In this document: positions 7,615 through 16,185 of the stretch, piece after piece
Numbering within the stretch: the stretch's first letter is position 1
How the letters are laid out: each line of letters opens with the position of its first letter
NCBI GenBank assembly: GCA_964484065.1
Contig: CAZAEW010000001.1
Location: 248,001-312,000, forward strand
Length of the DNA stretch: 64,000 nt
Reading direction: 5' to 3'
Origin: JAEVLT01 sp964484065
GTDB lineage: Bacteria > Bacillota > Bacilli > Bacillales > Cytobacillaceae
Notes under the pieces: generated by a model
Databases searched by the model: none
The model's input: only the letters and a program-made list of their open reading frames with translations
What the model was told of the DNA's origin: nothing
Program-made: the position numbers and the translations under genes

Positions 7615-9126
7615 TCAGTCATTTTTGGGAATAAATAATAAAAAGATTAAACTTGCAACTCCAAATACCAGGACAACAAAATAATCAATATGCAAGGCGA
7701 TGGTCAAACCATCCTGCAAAATATGAATAGTCGTTTGAGGAAGCTTGCTGCGCTCGTTTCCTTTTAAAAGAGCGTTGACGGATTCAACCGAAAATCTTCT
7801 GCCGATGTGAGCAGAGCTTTGCATAAAATACCGGTTTAATTGGCTGTTAAGAATACCTCCTAATAATGCTGCACCGATTGTATTACCTAAATTACGCATA
7901 AACATATTGGCAGCTGTGGCGATTCCTCTTTGCTGCCAGCTGACTGTACTTTGAATGGAGACAATAAAGGCAGTTGAGGTTAATCCCATTCCTACCCCAA
8001 ACAAGAAAGAGCCGGCTGCTGCCCAAAAAGGACCGCTATCAGCAGTCATTGTAACAAATACAACGCTGCCGAGTACCAATGATACGCCTCCTATAATCGA
8101 CGTAACACGGTAGCCAATCTTAACAAGCATCCTTCCTGCCACAGTTGATGCAATCGGCCAGCCGATCGACATAGTGGTTAAGGTAAACCCGGCAATGATT
8201 GGAGGCTGATTCATTACTCCCTGCACAAACGTTGGCAAAAAACTAGAAATTCCAATAAGCATAATTCCGGTTGTCAAAGAGGTTACATTGGCAACAAGAA
8301 TCGAGCGTTCCTTCCAAATACCAAAGGGCATGACAGGCTCTGACGCCCGCTTTTCCCGAAAGTAAAATAACAAAAAGGCAATAATAATGACTGTATAAAA
8401 ACATAATGATTGAAGCGAAAGCCACGGCCAGCGGGTGCCTCCTTCCACCAGCACAATCATTAAAGAGGATACACTGACCATTAAGAATAAAACCCCAAGG
8501 TAATCAATCTGATGGGCTTTTCTTTCAACATTTTCGTGAAGAAAAAACAGTAATCCCAAAATAGACAAGACCCCAAGCGGAATATTTAGCCAAAAAACAA
8601 AATGCCAGCTCACATATTGGACAAGCAAGCCGCCAATTGCCGGGCCTAAAATGGCTGATATTCCCCAGACACTCGATAAATAGCCTTGAATCTTAGCCCT
8701 TTCTTCCTTCGTATAAATATCACCCACAATGGTTGTCGCAATCGGCATCACGGCTCCAGCACCAAAACCTTGAATCAGCCGGAAAATAACCAGCATCTGC
8801 ATAGTGCCAGCAAAACCGCAAAGGATGGATCCTATTAAAAACATCGTAATTCCAAAAAACAAAATCGGCTTCCTGCCAAATAAATCAGACAGTTTTCCAT
8901 AGATTAGGACCGTCACTGAATTCATTAATAAATAAGCAGAAAATACCCAGCTATAGAGGCTGAAGCCGCCTAAATCCGCTGCGATGGCCGGCATGGCGGT
9001 TGAAACGATTGTTGCCTCTACTGCCCCCATAAACATGGCAAGCATGACGGATGCGAGCACAAGAGGACGATTCGTTTGTTTCTGCCCCGTACTCTTATCA
9101 GTTTGTGTTATGTATTGATCTGTCAT
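7615..9126 (-). CDS. DHA2-family multidrug efflux transporter (MFS, 14 TM)
   Basis: This 503-residue major facilitator has 14 predicted helices. The motif-A region YGKLSDLFGRKPIL and the DHA2/EmrB-type motif C (AILGPAIGGLLVQYVSWHFVF, in part) are visible. A long C-terminal loop lies before the last helix. The start at 9126 follows AGAGGTGATGAA; a longer reading from 9186 would run into the darB gene and is unlikely. It probably exports hydrophobic drugs using the proton gradient. The substrate is unknown. A similar MFS gene (ykuC) occurs in the same region of B. subtilis, but that is not a clear ortholog. Confidence 0.9.
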   Translation of the reverse strand: MTDQYITQTDKSTGQKQTNRPLVLASVMLAMFMGAVEATIVSTAMPAIAADLGGFSLYSWVFSAYLLMNSVTVLIYGKLSDLFGRKPILFFGITMFLIGSILCGFAGTMQMLVIFRLIQGFGAGAVMPIATTIVGDIYTKEERAKIQGYLSSVWGISAILGPAIGGLLVQYVSWHFVFWLNIPLGVLSILGLLFFLHENVERKAHQIDYLGVLFLMVSVSSLMIVLVEGGTRWPWLSLQSLCFYTVIIIAFLLFYFREKRASEPVMPFGIWKERSILVANVTSLTTGIMLIGISSFLPTFVQGVMNQPPIIAGFTLTTMSIGWPIASTVAGRMLVKIGYRVTSIIGGVSLVLGSVVFVTMTADSGPFWAAAGSFLFGVGMGLTSTAFIVSIQSTVSWQQRGIATAANMFMRNLGNTIGAALLGGILNSQLNRYFMQSSAHIGRRFSVESVNALLKGNERSKLPQTTIHILQDGLTIALHIDYFVVLVFGVASLIFLLFIPKND

Positions 9127-9175
9127 TTCATCACCTCTTGCTTGATATAAATACAGCCCCCATAAATGGGAGCTA

Positions 9176-9634
9176 TTAGGTTTCATTTGTACTTTTGTTC
9201 AATTTTTTTATGTGTTTGTTCAATTGATTTAATACGGTGCTTCTTGGCAGTATTCCTTCAAAAATGCCATCATCCGTTTCCACGCAAAGAAACGGATGGT
9301 TTACAAGCATCTCAAGGCAAGTATTCATCGAACCATTTATTTTGACTCGAGGAACAGTTTTATTCATAACCTCTTCTACTTTTTTTTCTTCCAGTTTCTC
9401 GAACTCAATCCGCTCGATTCCCAATATGGAATCCATAATAATCGGCATACTGATAAGGCCATGAAGCTTATAATTAGGATCCAGCACAGGTATTGCCGTG
9501 TAGCCGCTTTTCGTCAATACCAGTAAGGCATGTTGGACATTATTTCCAATCTGGACATGTGCCACCCGTTCAGACGGCACCATTAAATCACGAATACTAA
9601 TTTCTAAAAATTCCCCACTATGAAGACTAATCAT
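9176..9634 (-). CDS. darB: c-di-AMP-binding CBS-domain protein DarB (CbpB/YkuL)
   Basis: Two CBS domains fill this 152-residue protein (about 11-75 and 80-140). SGYTAIPVLDP and FLCVETDDGIFEGILPRSTV are characteristic. In B. subtilis the ortholog binds c-di-AMP and, when free, stimulates the (p)ppGpp synthetase Rel and pyruvate carboxylase. The ATG at 9634 gives the family N-terminus MISLHSGEF; a GTG one codon earlier is possible. GAGGAG lies 10-12 bases upstream. Confidence 0.95.
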   Translation of the reverse strand: MISLHSGEFLEISIRDLMVPSERVAHVQIGNNVQHALLVLTKSGYTAIPVLDPNYKLHGLISMPIIMDSILGIERIEFEKLEEKKVEEVMNKTVPRVKINGSMNTCLEMLVNHPFLCVETDDGIFEGILPRSTVLNQLNKHIKKLNKSTNET

Positions 9635-9709
9635 CACCGAAAACTCCTCAATGAATGTTTTTCCTCTTTATTCTAACACAGCACTTTGGTTTATGTCCTG
9701 ATGAAAGCG

Positions 9710-9850
9710 CTATCCCTTACTCGTTTCAATATTTTTGATTTTTATTTTACAGCTCGGACATTGAAAAATGACATTTTGATTTGACTGGGCAGTTAGAACT
9801 TCGGTCATCTCAAACTCTTCCCGGCAATTCGGGCATCTGACAATCGGCAT
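9710..9850 (-). CDS. 46-residue zinc-ribbon protein
   Basis: The frame MPIVRCPNCREEF... has two CPxC knuckles (Cys6-Cys9 and Cys31-Cys34), a minimal zinc ribbon. GAGGTGATTG precedes the ATG at a normal distance. It lies between ykuJ and darB, where B. subtilis carries ykuK and abbA instead. The function is unknown. Zinc ribbons of this size often bind nucleic acid or partner proteins. Confidence 0.75.
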   Translation of the reverse strand: MPIVRCPNCREEFEMTEVLTAQSNQNVIFQCPSCKIKIKNIETSKG

Positions 9851-9910
9851 CAAACAATCACCTCAATGTTAGTTTACGTTTTATTTGTAAACAGAATACA
9901 GAGGAAAATA

Positions 9911-9941
9911 AAGAAGGAACCAGATTGACTGGATCCTTTAC
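9911..9941 (-). terminator. Terminator of ykuJ
   Basis: On the minus strand, AAGGATCCAG / CTGGTTCCTT forms a 10-bp stem with one mismatch and a TCAAT loop, then TCTTTATTTT. It overlaps the stop codon. Confidence 0.65.
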
Positions 9942-10174
9942 TGAATTAAATCAAAAATTTCAATTGTAATCATATCAATGTTATCAAATTGATATCGTTT
10001 TGGTTTTTCCTTTTCATTGTAAACCTCTAGTTCAAACGTTTCAGTTTTTGGATGAAACGTTACTTGACATTTTTTCTCACCATTAACCTCAAAATAGCGT
10101 TGAGCCGGTTCACCTCCGCCCGCCTGCTCCTGAAGGTTTTTCAACCGTGTAATTATTCCTTGAAGCTGTGACAT
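9938..10174 (-). CDS. ykuJ: YkuJ family protein
   Basis: This 78-residue protein matches B. subtilis YkuJ: MSQLQGIITRLKNLQE at the start, QRYFEVNGEKKCQV in the middle, and FDNIDMITIEIFDLIQ at the end. It is a small alpha/beta protein of unknown biochemical function, conserved in Bacillaceae. The ATG follows AGGAGAGGAAGCGT. It stands alone between two noncoding stretches. Confidence 0.93.
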   Translation of the reverse strand: MSQLQGIITRLKNLQEQAGGGEPAQRYFEVNGEKKCQVTFHPKTETFELEVYNEKEKPKRYQFDNIDMITIEIFDLIQ

Positions 10175-10379
10175 ACGCTTCCTCTCCTTTCAAACAGAAA
10201 CCAACACTTACTGTTATGTTTCACATTTGGCATGTTTCTATCCAATCTGAACACTTTCATAATTTTCCAGATATAATTCCATACATGCCAATATTAACAG
10301 AATAAGACACTACCACCTATTTGTCCAAGTAAAAATGCAATTTTTTTTTAGATGTTTTAAATTTTTCCTGATAAAGTAT

Positions 10380-10418
10380 GAAAAAGCTGCCGTCTTTCAC
10401 GGATAGCAGCTTGTAAAA
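10380..10418 (-). terminator. Terminator of the small membrane-protein gene
   Basis: AAGCTGC / GCAGCTTTTTC encloses a nested CCGT / ACGG stem on the minus strand. Confidence 0.7.
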
Positions 10419-10431
10419 AAACTTAAGCGGA

Positions 10432-10671
10432 TTATCGAAAAAAAGTAATCGAGATAAATAAGACAATAAAAAGCAGCAAAGCAAAAAAGAGGCCATAGGA
10501 AAAAAAGATGGGATTTTTTAAGTAGACATGTTCCTGAATCGGCTTGGCCAATTTTGTATCAATGTCTCCTTCGACTACTTTTTGCTGTCTTGCCACATAC
10601 CAGGTTGAAATGAGTGAAACCGCAAGGATAGCAATAATTAAAATGGAAATAACATTGATGAACATATTCAT
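10432..10671 (-). CDS. Small two-helix membrane protein downstream of ykuI
   Basis: This 79-residue protein has hydrophobic helices at about residues 4-24 and 57-77, separated by a polar stretch (YVARQQKVVEGDIDTK). The ATG at 10671 is preferred over the one at 10677 because AAGGAG at 10684-10679 is 7 bases from it but only 1 base from the other. It follows ykuI by about 80 bases in the same direction and has its own terminator. The family is not recognised. A role with the c-di-GMP protein YkuI is only a guess from position. Confidence 0.75.
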   Translation of the reverse strand: MNMFINVISILIIAILAVSLISTWYVARQQKVVEGDIDTKLAKPIQEHVYLKNPIFFSYGLFFALLLFIVLFISITFFR

Positions 10672-10752
10672 AAGCATTCTCCTTGAGTAGGTGTTTTTAT
10701 TAAAATTCCACTCTGCAAAATGATTTATACGAATTGCTCATCATTGAAAAAT

Positions 10753-11961
10753 TTACATTAACTCCAGATGCTCAAATAAGTAAAGATGGGATATGTCAAT
10801 AAATAAAAATTCATTCGTATTGACGGGATATGAAAAAGTTCGAATCGTTTCACCCGTCTCAATATCGCTGTATAAATCGGACAAAATACCCTTTCGCTCA
10901 TTGCGCATCTTAATAATATTTTCTAAAAAATACGGGCGCCAGCTCCAATTTTTATTGATGTACTCCTGCTGGATACTCCAGCCGTCTTTCCCTTTAAAGA
11001 TATTCGGTGACCGTTGAAAACCATCTTCGTCACAGACATACATTCGAAAAGCAGTATGATCCATTTCTTTTATTAAAAGCTGAAATAAATCTTGATAGTT
11101 TTTTTTGCTTTTAGCCACAATTTCCTGCACTTTTGCTTGCAGTTGTTCAGCAGTTGTATAGATCGATTCAAGTTTTCTCTTTTCAAATGAGATAAAATCA
11201 TGGAATTTTTCTTTTAAACGATTTTTCAACAAATCCACCGTGATAAAATCTCCGGATGGTTTGCTCAAGTAAAATCCTTGATAATACCTGCCGCCATTTC
11301 TCCAGGCAAATTGTAACTGATGTTCCATTTCGATATTTTCGAATAAAAGCTCGGCCCCAATTTTTCTTGCCAGCATGGATAACGAAAATAATACATCATG
11401 AAAAGCAGACCCAGCTGAAGCCGTTTTCAGTGTCTGTAAATTGATTTTGATGATATCCGGTTCCAGTTCGCCAATCCGATCAAAATAATTACTGTCGCTT
11501 TCAATCTTAGCAATCGCTATTTTAATGCCATATGTACGATAATATTGTAATAAGTGATCTAATTGGTCTAAGTCGCCGTTATAACTTTGCTCCGATATTT
11601 CAAGGACGATCCGTCCCATAAACAATCCCTTTTTTTCAAATGCCAGAAGTTCATTTAAAAATGGTTCCCCATGTTCATACATTAATAAATCCGCGGTTCG
11701 ATTAAAAAACAAACTGACATCATCTTCCAAATTCAGAGCCTTTTCAAGGGCCTTCCCAAGAAGCATTTGGTCCACTTCAAATTTATATTCATCAGGGATT
11801 TGGTCATCTTGAAAGAAAGGTCCTAAACTGATTGGCTGACCATCAGAGAGATATCTTCCTAACACCTCATAACCAATTACCCGATGTTCATCAGCACTAA
11901 AAATTGGTTGAAAAAAAGGAATGACATTTTCAAGATCCGTTAGGATATCCAATGCATCCAT
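10753..11961 (-). CDS. ykuI: Degenerate EAL-domain c-di-GMP-binding protein YkuI
   Basis: This 402-residue protein has an N-terminal EAL domain (about 1-250) and a C-terminal PAS-like YkuI_C domain (about 260-400). Some phosphodiesterase residues remain: E32 in EVLGR, N87, E121 and K172. The metal-binding Asp pair of the usual DDFG motif is Ala151-Lys152 here, and the KID motif reads IKIN. B. subtilis YkuI is known to bind c-di-GMP with little or no hydrolysis, and this copy looks even further from a working enzyme. It is therefore probably a c-di-GMP receptor. The ATG follows CAGGAGGTACATAA. Confidence 0.93.
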   Translation of the reverse strand: MDALDILTDLENVIPFFQPIFSADEHRVIGYEVLGRYLSDGQPISLGPFFQDDQIPDEYKFEVDQMLLGKALEKALNLEDDVSLFFNRTADLLMYEHGEPFLNELLAFEKKGLFMGRIVLEISEQSYNGDLDQLDHLLQYYRTYGIKIAIAKIESDSNYFDRIGELEPDIIKINLQTLKTASAGSAFHDVLFSLSMLARKIGAELLFENIEMEHQLQFAWRNGGRYYQGFYLSKPSGDFITVDLLKNRLKEKFHDFISFEKRKLESIYTTAEQLQAKVQEIVAKSKKNYQDLFQLLIKEMDHTAFRMYVCDEDGFQRSPNIFKGKDGWSIQQEYINKNWSWRPYFLENIIKMRNERKGILSDLYSDIETGETIRTFSYPVNTNEFLFIDISHLYLFEHLELM

Positions 11962-12072
11962 TTATGTACCTCCTGAAGGCGATTTTCCCCATTATACCAT
12001 ACACATGCAGCGAAATCGTTTTTGATGTCCCGTTGAAAAGATGAATGAATTCTATGGCGGTGGAATATGTAA

Positions 12073-12102
12073 CTATCAGGACCTGATAGAAAATGTTATA
12101 CT
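12073..12102 (+). promoter_or_regulatory. Palindrome overlapping the ykuE promoter
   Basis: CTATCAGG-A-CCTGATAG (12073-12089) is a perfect 8-1-8 palindrome. An extended -10 TGTTATACT follows, with the hexamer at 12097-12102, so the palindrome covers the -35 position. This is the layout of a repressor operator. The regulator is not known. Confidence 0.5.
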
Positions 12103-12149
12103 AAATTCCACCTCTATTTTTTTGTACTTAGCGGAATAAAGGATGGAGA

Positions 12150-13052
12150 ATGGTTGGTATTGATATGAAAAAAAAACTGACTAGAAGAGTTTTTTTAAAG
12201 ACGACTTTTGGAACATTGCTTGCCATTTTGGGATTAGGCTCAGGAGGTTATGTTTACGCTCATAACATTGAGCCTGCACTTGTAGATGTTCAGCCTGTCA
12301 GAATGGACCACCCCCTTATTCCCAAAAGCTTTAATGGAATCAGGATTGTCCAATTCAGTGATACACACTTGGGCTTTCACTATAACCTGGGTCAATTAAC
12401 AAAGATGGTGGCTAAAATTAATGATTTGCATCCAGACATTGTTCTATTTACAGGTGATTTAATGGACGACCCCCAAACCTATAAGGAACCGGAGAAAATC
12501 ATCCCCCTTCTTCGAGAAATCCATGCGCCTCTTGGAAAATACTCCATTTATGGAAATCATGATCATGGAGGATATGGCACAAATTTATACAAGCAGATAA
12601 TGGAGGAAGGAAAATTTACGCTGCTACGGAACAGCTCCGCTCAGATTGTTTCAGCAGATGGCAGCAGGATTGTTTTAATCGGTATCGATGACGCAATGCT
12701 TGGACGCCCAGATTTCGTTTTGGCACAAAATCATCTTTCAGAAGGTCAGTTTAAAATTTTGTTATCTCACGCTCCTGATTTAGCTGATCAGGCTTCTCAA
12801 TATCCGATCCACTGGCAGGTGAGCGGTCATAGTCATGGAGGACAAGTTAAAATTCCTTTCATCGGCCCTTTGATCATTCCCCCATTTGCCAGAAAATATC
12901 AGGAAGGACAATATTTAATTGGAGATAGGTTAAATCTATATGTTAATAGAGGTCTGGGAACAACCCGTCTTCCTTTTCGCTTTCTTGCAAGACCGGAATT
13001 AACGATCTACACACTGCATTCTGCCTCTAATTTCTCAGGTGATCGTATTTAA
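12150..13052 (+). CDS. ykuE: Tat-exported metallophosphoesterase YkuE
   Basis: This calcineurin-type phosphoesterase is carried across the membrane by the Tat system and held at the cell wall. The twin-arginine motif TRRVFLK is at residues 11-17, followed by a hydrophobic stretch. Metal-binding motifs follow in order: FSDTHLG, FTGDLMDD, YGNHDHGG and VSGHSHGG. B. subtilis YkuE is a known TatAyCy substrate. Either the ATG at 12150 or the one at 12165 could be the start; AAGGA at 12139 spaces better to the first. The natural substrate is unknown. Confidence 0.93.
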   Translation: MVGIDMKKKLTRRVFLKTTFGTLLAILGLGSGGYVYAHNIEPALVDVQPVRMDHPLIPKSFNGIRIVQFSDTHLGFHYNLGQLTKMVAKINDLHPDIVLFTGDLMDDPQTYKEPEKIIPLLREIHAPLGKYSIYGNHDHGGYGTNLYKQIMEEGKFTLLRNSSAQIVSADGSRIVLIGIDDAMLGRPDFVLAQNHLSEGQFKILLSHAPDLADQASQYPIHWQVSGHSHGGQVKIPFIGPLIIPPFARKYQEGQYLIGDRLNLYVNRGLGTTRLPFRFLARPELTIYTLHSASNFSGDRI

Positions 13053-13160
13053 AAATATTATTGCTTCATACCAATATTTCTATTTTTATGAAAAGAAGGT
13101 ATAATAAATGATGAAACTGAGAGAATTCCTTTGGAACGAGAATTGAAAGGAGAACCTATT

Positions 13161-13634
13161 TTGAATAGTGATCGAAAACTTCCTCTGGCGCAAGATAACC
13201 TAACGGTTGAAAGCCTCTCTCAAGCTATCTTTATCGTTAACCGCCATGCAAAAACAGCTACAAACCCCGGCTTTTTGTATAAATTAAAACATGAAGCATT
13301 GATAAAATTAATTGATGAAGGAAAGGCAAAAAAGGTCGGTCTGCACTTTTCCGAAAATCCCAAAAACAGTAAACAGCAATCCGATGTTCTAGTTCAATGC
13401 GGCAGGTATACATTCCATATTCCTCCTACAAAAAAAGACTTTCATGATCTTCCCCATTTAGGTAAATTAGATTGTAATGTCCGCAATCCAAAGGCTGCGC
13501 TGTCATTAAATATTGCTAAAGCTATTTTACAATCCTATACCGGAATTACTGAACATCATGAGACAAATCTGCAGAAACGGAGCCACCGCACCTATCAAAA
13601 ACCCATTTTTAAAAAGTTAGGCGAGCGCTACTAA
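13161..13634 (+). CDS. ykyB: YkyB family protein
   Basis: This protein of about 157 residues matches the YkyB family: AIFIVNRHAKTATNPGFLY, KKVGLHFSENP, QQSDVLVQCGRYTFHIPPTK and the C-terminal PIFKKLGERY. The start is the TTG at 13161 after AAAGGAGA (13146-13152); the frame stays open upstream to 13131 but without a binding site. The function is not established. It follows ykuE with about 100 bases between them, and a strong terminator follows. Confidence 0.9.
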   Translation: MNSDRKLPLAQDNLTVESLSQAIFIVNRHAKTATNPGFLYKLKHEALIKLIDEGKAKKVGLHFSENPKNSKQQSDVLVQCGRYTFHIPPTKKDFHDLPHLGKLDCNVRNPKAALSLNIAKAILQSYTGITEHHETNLQKRSHRTYQKPIFKKLGERY

Positions 13635-13648
13635 TTAGTATCAAAATC

Positions 13649-13678
13649 AAAAAGCCGGTGAATTTTCCGGCTTTTTTT
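13649..13678 (+). terminator. Terminator of ykyB
   Basis: AAAAGCCGG / CCGGCTTTTTTT stem-loop, 14 bases after the stop codon. Confidence 0.85.
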
Positions 13679-13806
13679 GAACATTTTAAAAATTTATTGA
13701 TCGTTTTGTGAACTTTATCACACAGTTATAGACGGAGATAAAATTATGGATTAAAATACAGTCAAAGAAGAGGTCACGATAAATATTTTATAAGAGGTGC
13801 GTTATC

Positions 13807-14007
13807 ATGAAAGGAACGGCGATTCTTTTTCAAGATCAAACGGTAACATTTCTTGAGGACATCGATTATGATGTTTTCGATGAAATCAAAAAGCAGTGCG
13901 GCTGCCAGCATTGCAACTGCAAAATTGAGAATAAAGTGATTGATTTTGGTACAGTTTCCCCTATCTTCTGGTATGAAGATGAAATTGACTGGGATTACGG
14001 CTATTAA
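13807..14007 (+). CDS. 66-residue acidic protein with a Cys-rich CGCQHCNC motif
   Basis: AGAGGTG lies 8-14 bases before the ATG. The product has four cysteines within eight residues (CGCQHCNC, near residues 32-39), an acidic character, and an aromatic tail (FWYEDEIDWDYGY). The clustered Cys and His could bind a metal ion. A frame on the opposite strand covers the same DNA but has no binding site. I do not recognise the family. A terminator lies 75 bases after the stop. Confidence 0.65.
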   Translation: MKGTAILFQDQTVTFLEDIDYDVFDEIKKQCGCQHCNCKIENKVIDFGTVSPIFWYEDEIDWDYGY

Positions 14008-14080
14008 TGAAAACATTTGTTACTCTTTGAACAAACTCAAAGGGTTTCCAACCAAAAATTAAATTACTCATTCCCCATTG

Positions 14081-14113
14081 AAACGATCTGGTTCCCGTCC
14101 AGATCGTTTTTTA
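14081..14113 (+). terminator. Terminator after the CGCQHCNC gene
   Basis: AAACGATCTGG / CCAGATCGTTTTTT, an 11-bp stem with a 7-base loop. Confidence 0.8.
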
Positions 14114-14300
14114 TTTATTAGCTGAATTCTGCTTTTAAGAAACTTTTTAATAGTCTTAGAAAAATGGTAGAATAAAGTGAAACTTCCATCAGTGGGGGTT
14201 TTCCTGCCCGATAATGCGGGATAAAGACTGGATTCTTCTTACTAGGCTCTTTTCGTATACTTTTTACCTCATGACATCAAATTGTGATCCCTAGGGCATA

Positions 14301-14862
14301 ATTGGACAGCTTGTATGATTTTAACCGGGTTCCTGTCCGAATCAAGGGTATATTCGGACAGCCGTTATGATTTCAACTGAGTTTCTGTCCGAATCAAGAG
14401 CATATTCGGACAGCTTGTCTGATTTTAACTGGATTCCTGTTCGAATCAAGGGTATATTCGGACAGCTAGTTTGATTTTAACTGGATTCCTGTCCGAATCA
14501 AGGGTATATTCGGACAGCTAGTTTGATTTTAACTGGGTTCCTGTCCGAATCAAGGGTATATTCGGACAACTAGTTTGATTTTCACTGGGTTCCTGTCCGA
14601 ATGAAGGGTATATTCGAACAGCTAGTTTGATTTTCACTGGGTTCCTGTCCGAATCAAGAGCATATTCAGACAGCTAGTTTGATTTTAACTGGGTTCTTGT
14701 CCGAATGAAGGGTATATTCGGACAGCTAGTTTGATTTTCACTGGGTTTCTGTCCGAATCAAAGGCATATTCGGACAGCTAGTTTGATTTTCACTGGGTTT
14801 CTGTCCGAATCAAGAGCATATTCAGACAGCTAGTATGATATTAACTGAGTTCCTGTCCGAAT
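14301..14862 (+). repeat. 52-bp tandem hairpin array, about 10 complete units
   Basis: TGTCCGAA or a one-base variant recurs at 14334, 14386, 14438, 14490, 14542, 14594, 14646, 14698, 14750, 14802 and 14854, an exact 52-base period with no indels. Each unit is a 29-base hairpin, CTGTCCGAAT - 9-base loop - ATTCGGACAG, plus a 23-base spacer close to CTAGTTTGATTTTAACTGGG. The array opens with a right half-hairpin (14301-14309) and closes with a left one (14853-14862). Because 52 is not a multiple of 3 and stops are frequent, it does not encode a repeat protein. It fills the gap between the preceding gene and patA, and DNA at 14114-14300 has no recognisable gene. Confidence 0.95.
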
Positions 14863-14988
14863 GGGAGCCTTAAGTTAAATCTTTAAAAAATTAATTTTGT
14901 ATAAAAAACAACAATCTTTACGAAAACAGCTCTAAAATGATTTTAAATGATGGTCCATTAGAAAATGGGATGGAAGGAAGATTAACAA

Positions 14989-16143
14989 GTGGAACAATTT
15001 ATTAATCAAAGAGTCAAAGACCTTGAGATATCCGGAATCCGGAAATTTTTTAACATGGTTTCAGGCACAGAAGGGATGATTTCGTTAACAATTGGCCAGC
15101 CTGATTTTCCAACGCCTGATCATGTCAAAAAGGCAGCGATTCAAGCAATTGAGGAAAATTATACAAGCTATACCCACAACGCCGGTTATCTTGAATTAAG
15201 GGAAGCGGCATGTGAATTTGCCCAAAAAAAGTATGGGCTAAGCTATAATCCTGAAAATGAGATCATTGTAACAACCGGTGCCAGTGAGGCAATTGACATT
15301 GCCTTCCGGACGATATTAACAAAGGGTGATGAAGTGATTTTACCGGGACCTGTTTATCCGGGGTATGAACCGGTGATTCATATGTGCGGCGCGGTTCCTG
15401 TCTATGCCGACATTCGGGACAATCAATTCCGGTTAACAGCTGAAAAAATCAATCCATATCTGACTGAGAAAACTCGTTGCCTTGTGCTGCCATACCCGTC
15501 AAATCCAACCGGGGTCAGTTTAACAGAAAATGAACTTAAAGATATTGCAAATCTGGTGAAGGACCGCGATCTTTTTATCCTTGCCGACGAAATTTACAGT
15601 GAGCTTGTTTATGACGGTGTCCATAAATCCATAGCTAATTTTCTGAAGGAAAAAACAATTGTCATTAACGGGCTGTCAAAAAGTCACGCGATGACAGGCT
15701 GGAGAATCGGCTTCTTATTTGCACCTGAGTATCTTAGCAAACAAATTTTAAAGGTTCATCAATATAACGTGTCCTGTGCCAATTCGATTGCCCAAAAAGC
15801 GGCGATTGAAGCTTTAACTGCCGGAATAGATGATGCCGTACCGATGAAAGAAGAATATAATAAAAGACGCGAATATGTTACTGCACGCCTCCAATCAATG
15901 GGACTTGATATTGTTAAACCTGACGGAGCCTTTTACTTTTTTGTTAAAATCCCTGAAACTGTTCCTTTAAATAGTTTTGAGTTTGCACTTGAGATGGTTC
16001 AAGAGGAGAAAGTAGCCGTTGTTCCCGGAAGCGCATTTTCAAAATATGGAGAAGGCTATTTCCGGCTTTCCTATGCAGCTTCAATGAAAACACTTGAAGA
16101 GGGTCTGAATAGAATCGAGAACTACATAAAGAAATGGATCTGA
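14989..16143 (+). CDS. patA: Aminotransferase A (class I/II, N-acetyl-LL-diaminopimelate type)
   Basis: This is a PLP-dependent fold-type I aminotransferase of 384 residues, close to B. subtilis PatA, which serves diaminopimelate synthesis. The start is the GTG at 14989, 8 bases after AAGGAAG. Conserved features include SLTIGQPDFPTP, SYTHNAGYLELR, LPYPSNPTGV, ADEIYSEL, and the Schiff-base lysine in INGLSKSHAMTGWR (near residue 231). The distal dapH-dapL pair at 4.5-6.6 kb would work in the same pathway. It lies directly after the 52-bp array, whose hairpins would be in its leader if transcription began upstream. Confidence 0.95.
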   Translation: MEQFINQRVKDLEISGIRKFFNMVSGTEGMISLTIGQPDFPTPDHVKKAAIQAIEENYTSYTHNAGYLELREAACEFAQKKYGLSYNPENEIIVTTGASEAIDIAFRTILTKGDEVILPGPVYPGYEPVIHMCGAVPVYADIRDNQFRLTAEKINPYLTEKTRCLVLPYPSNPTGVSLTENELKDIANLVKDRDLFILADEIYSELVYDGVHKSIANFLKEKTIVINGLSKSHAMTGWRIGFLFAPEYLSKQILKVHQYNVSCANSIAQKAAIEALTAGIDDAVPMKEEYNKRREYVTARLQSMGLDIVKPDGAFYFFVKIPETVPLNSFEFALEMVQEEKVAVVPGSAFSKYGEGYFRLSYAASMKTLEEGLNRIENYIKKWI

Positions 16144-16144
16144 C

Positions 16145-16183
16145 AAAAAGGAAAGGATGGCCACAAGCCGTCCTTTCCTTTTC
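16145..16183 (+). terminator. Terminator of patA
   Basis: AAAAGGAAAGGATGGC / GCCGTCCTTTCCTTTT stem-loop immediately after the stop codon. It can act for both convergent genes. Confidence 0.85.
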
Positions 16184-16185
16184 AA

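Noticed and set aside
13774..14016. Minus-strand frame of 80 residues opposite the CGCQHCNC gene
   Set aside because: No ribosome binding site, while the plus-strand frame has one and is followed by a terminator.
14301..14862. 52-bp array as a CRISPR locus
   Set aside because: Spacers are nearly identical between units, the inverted repeat spans most of the unit, and no cas genes are in the window.
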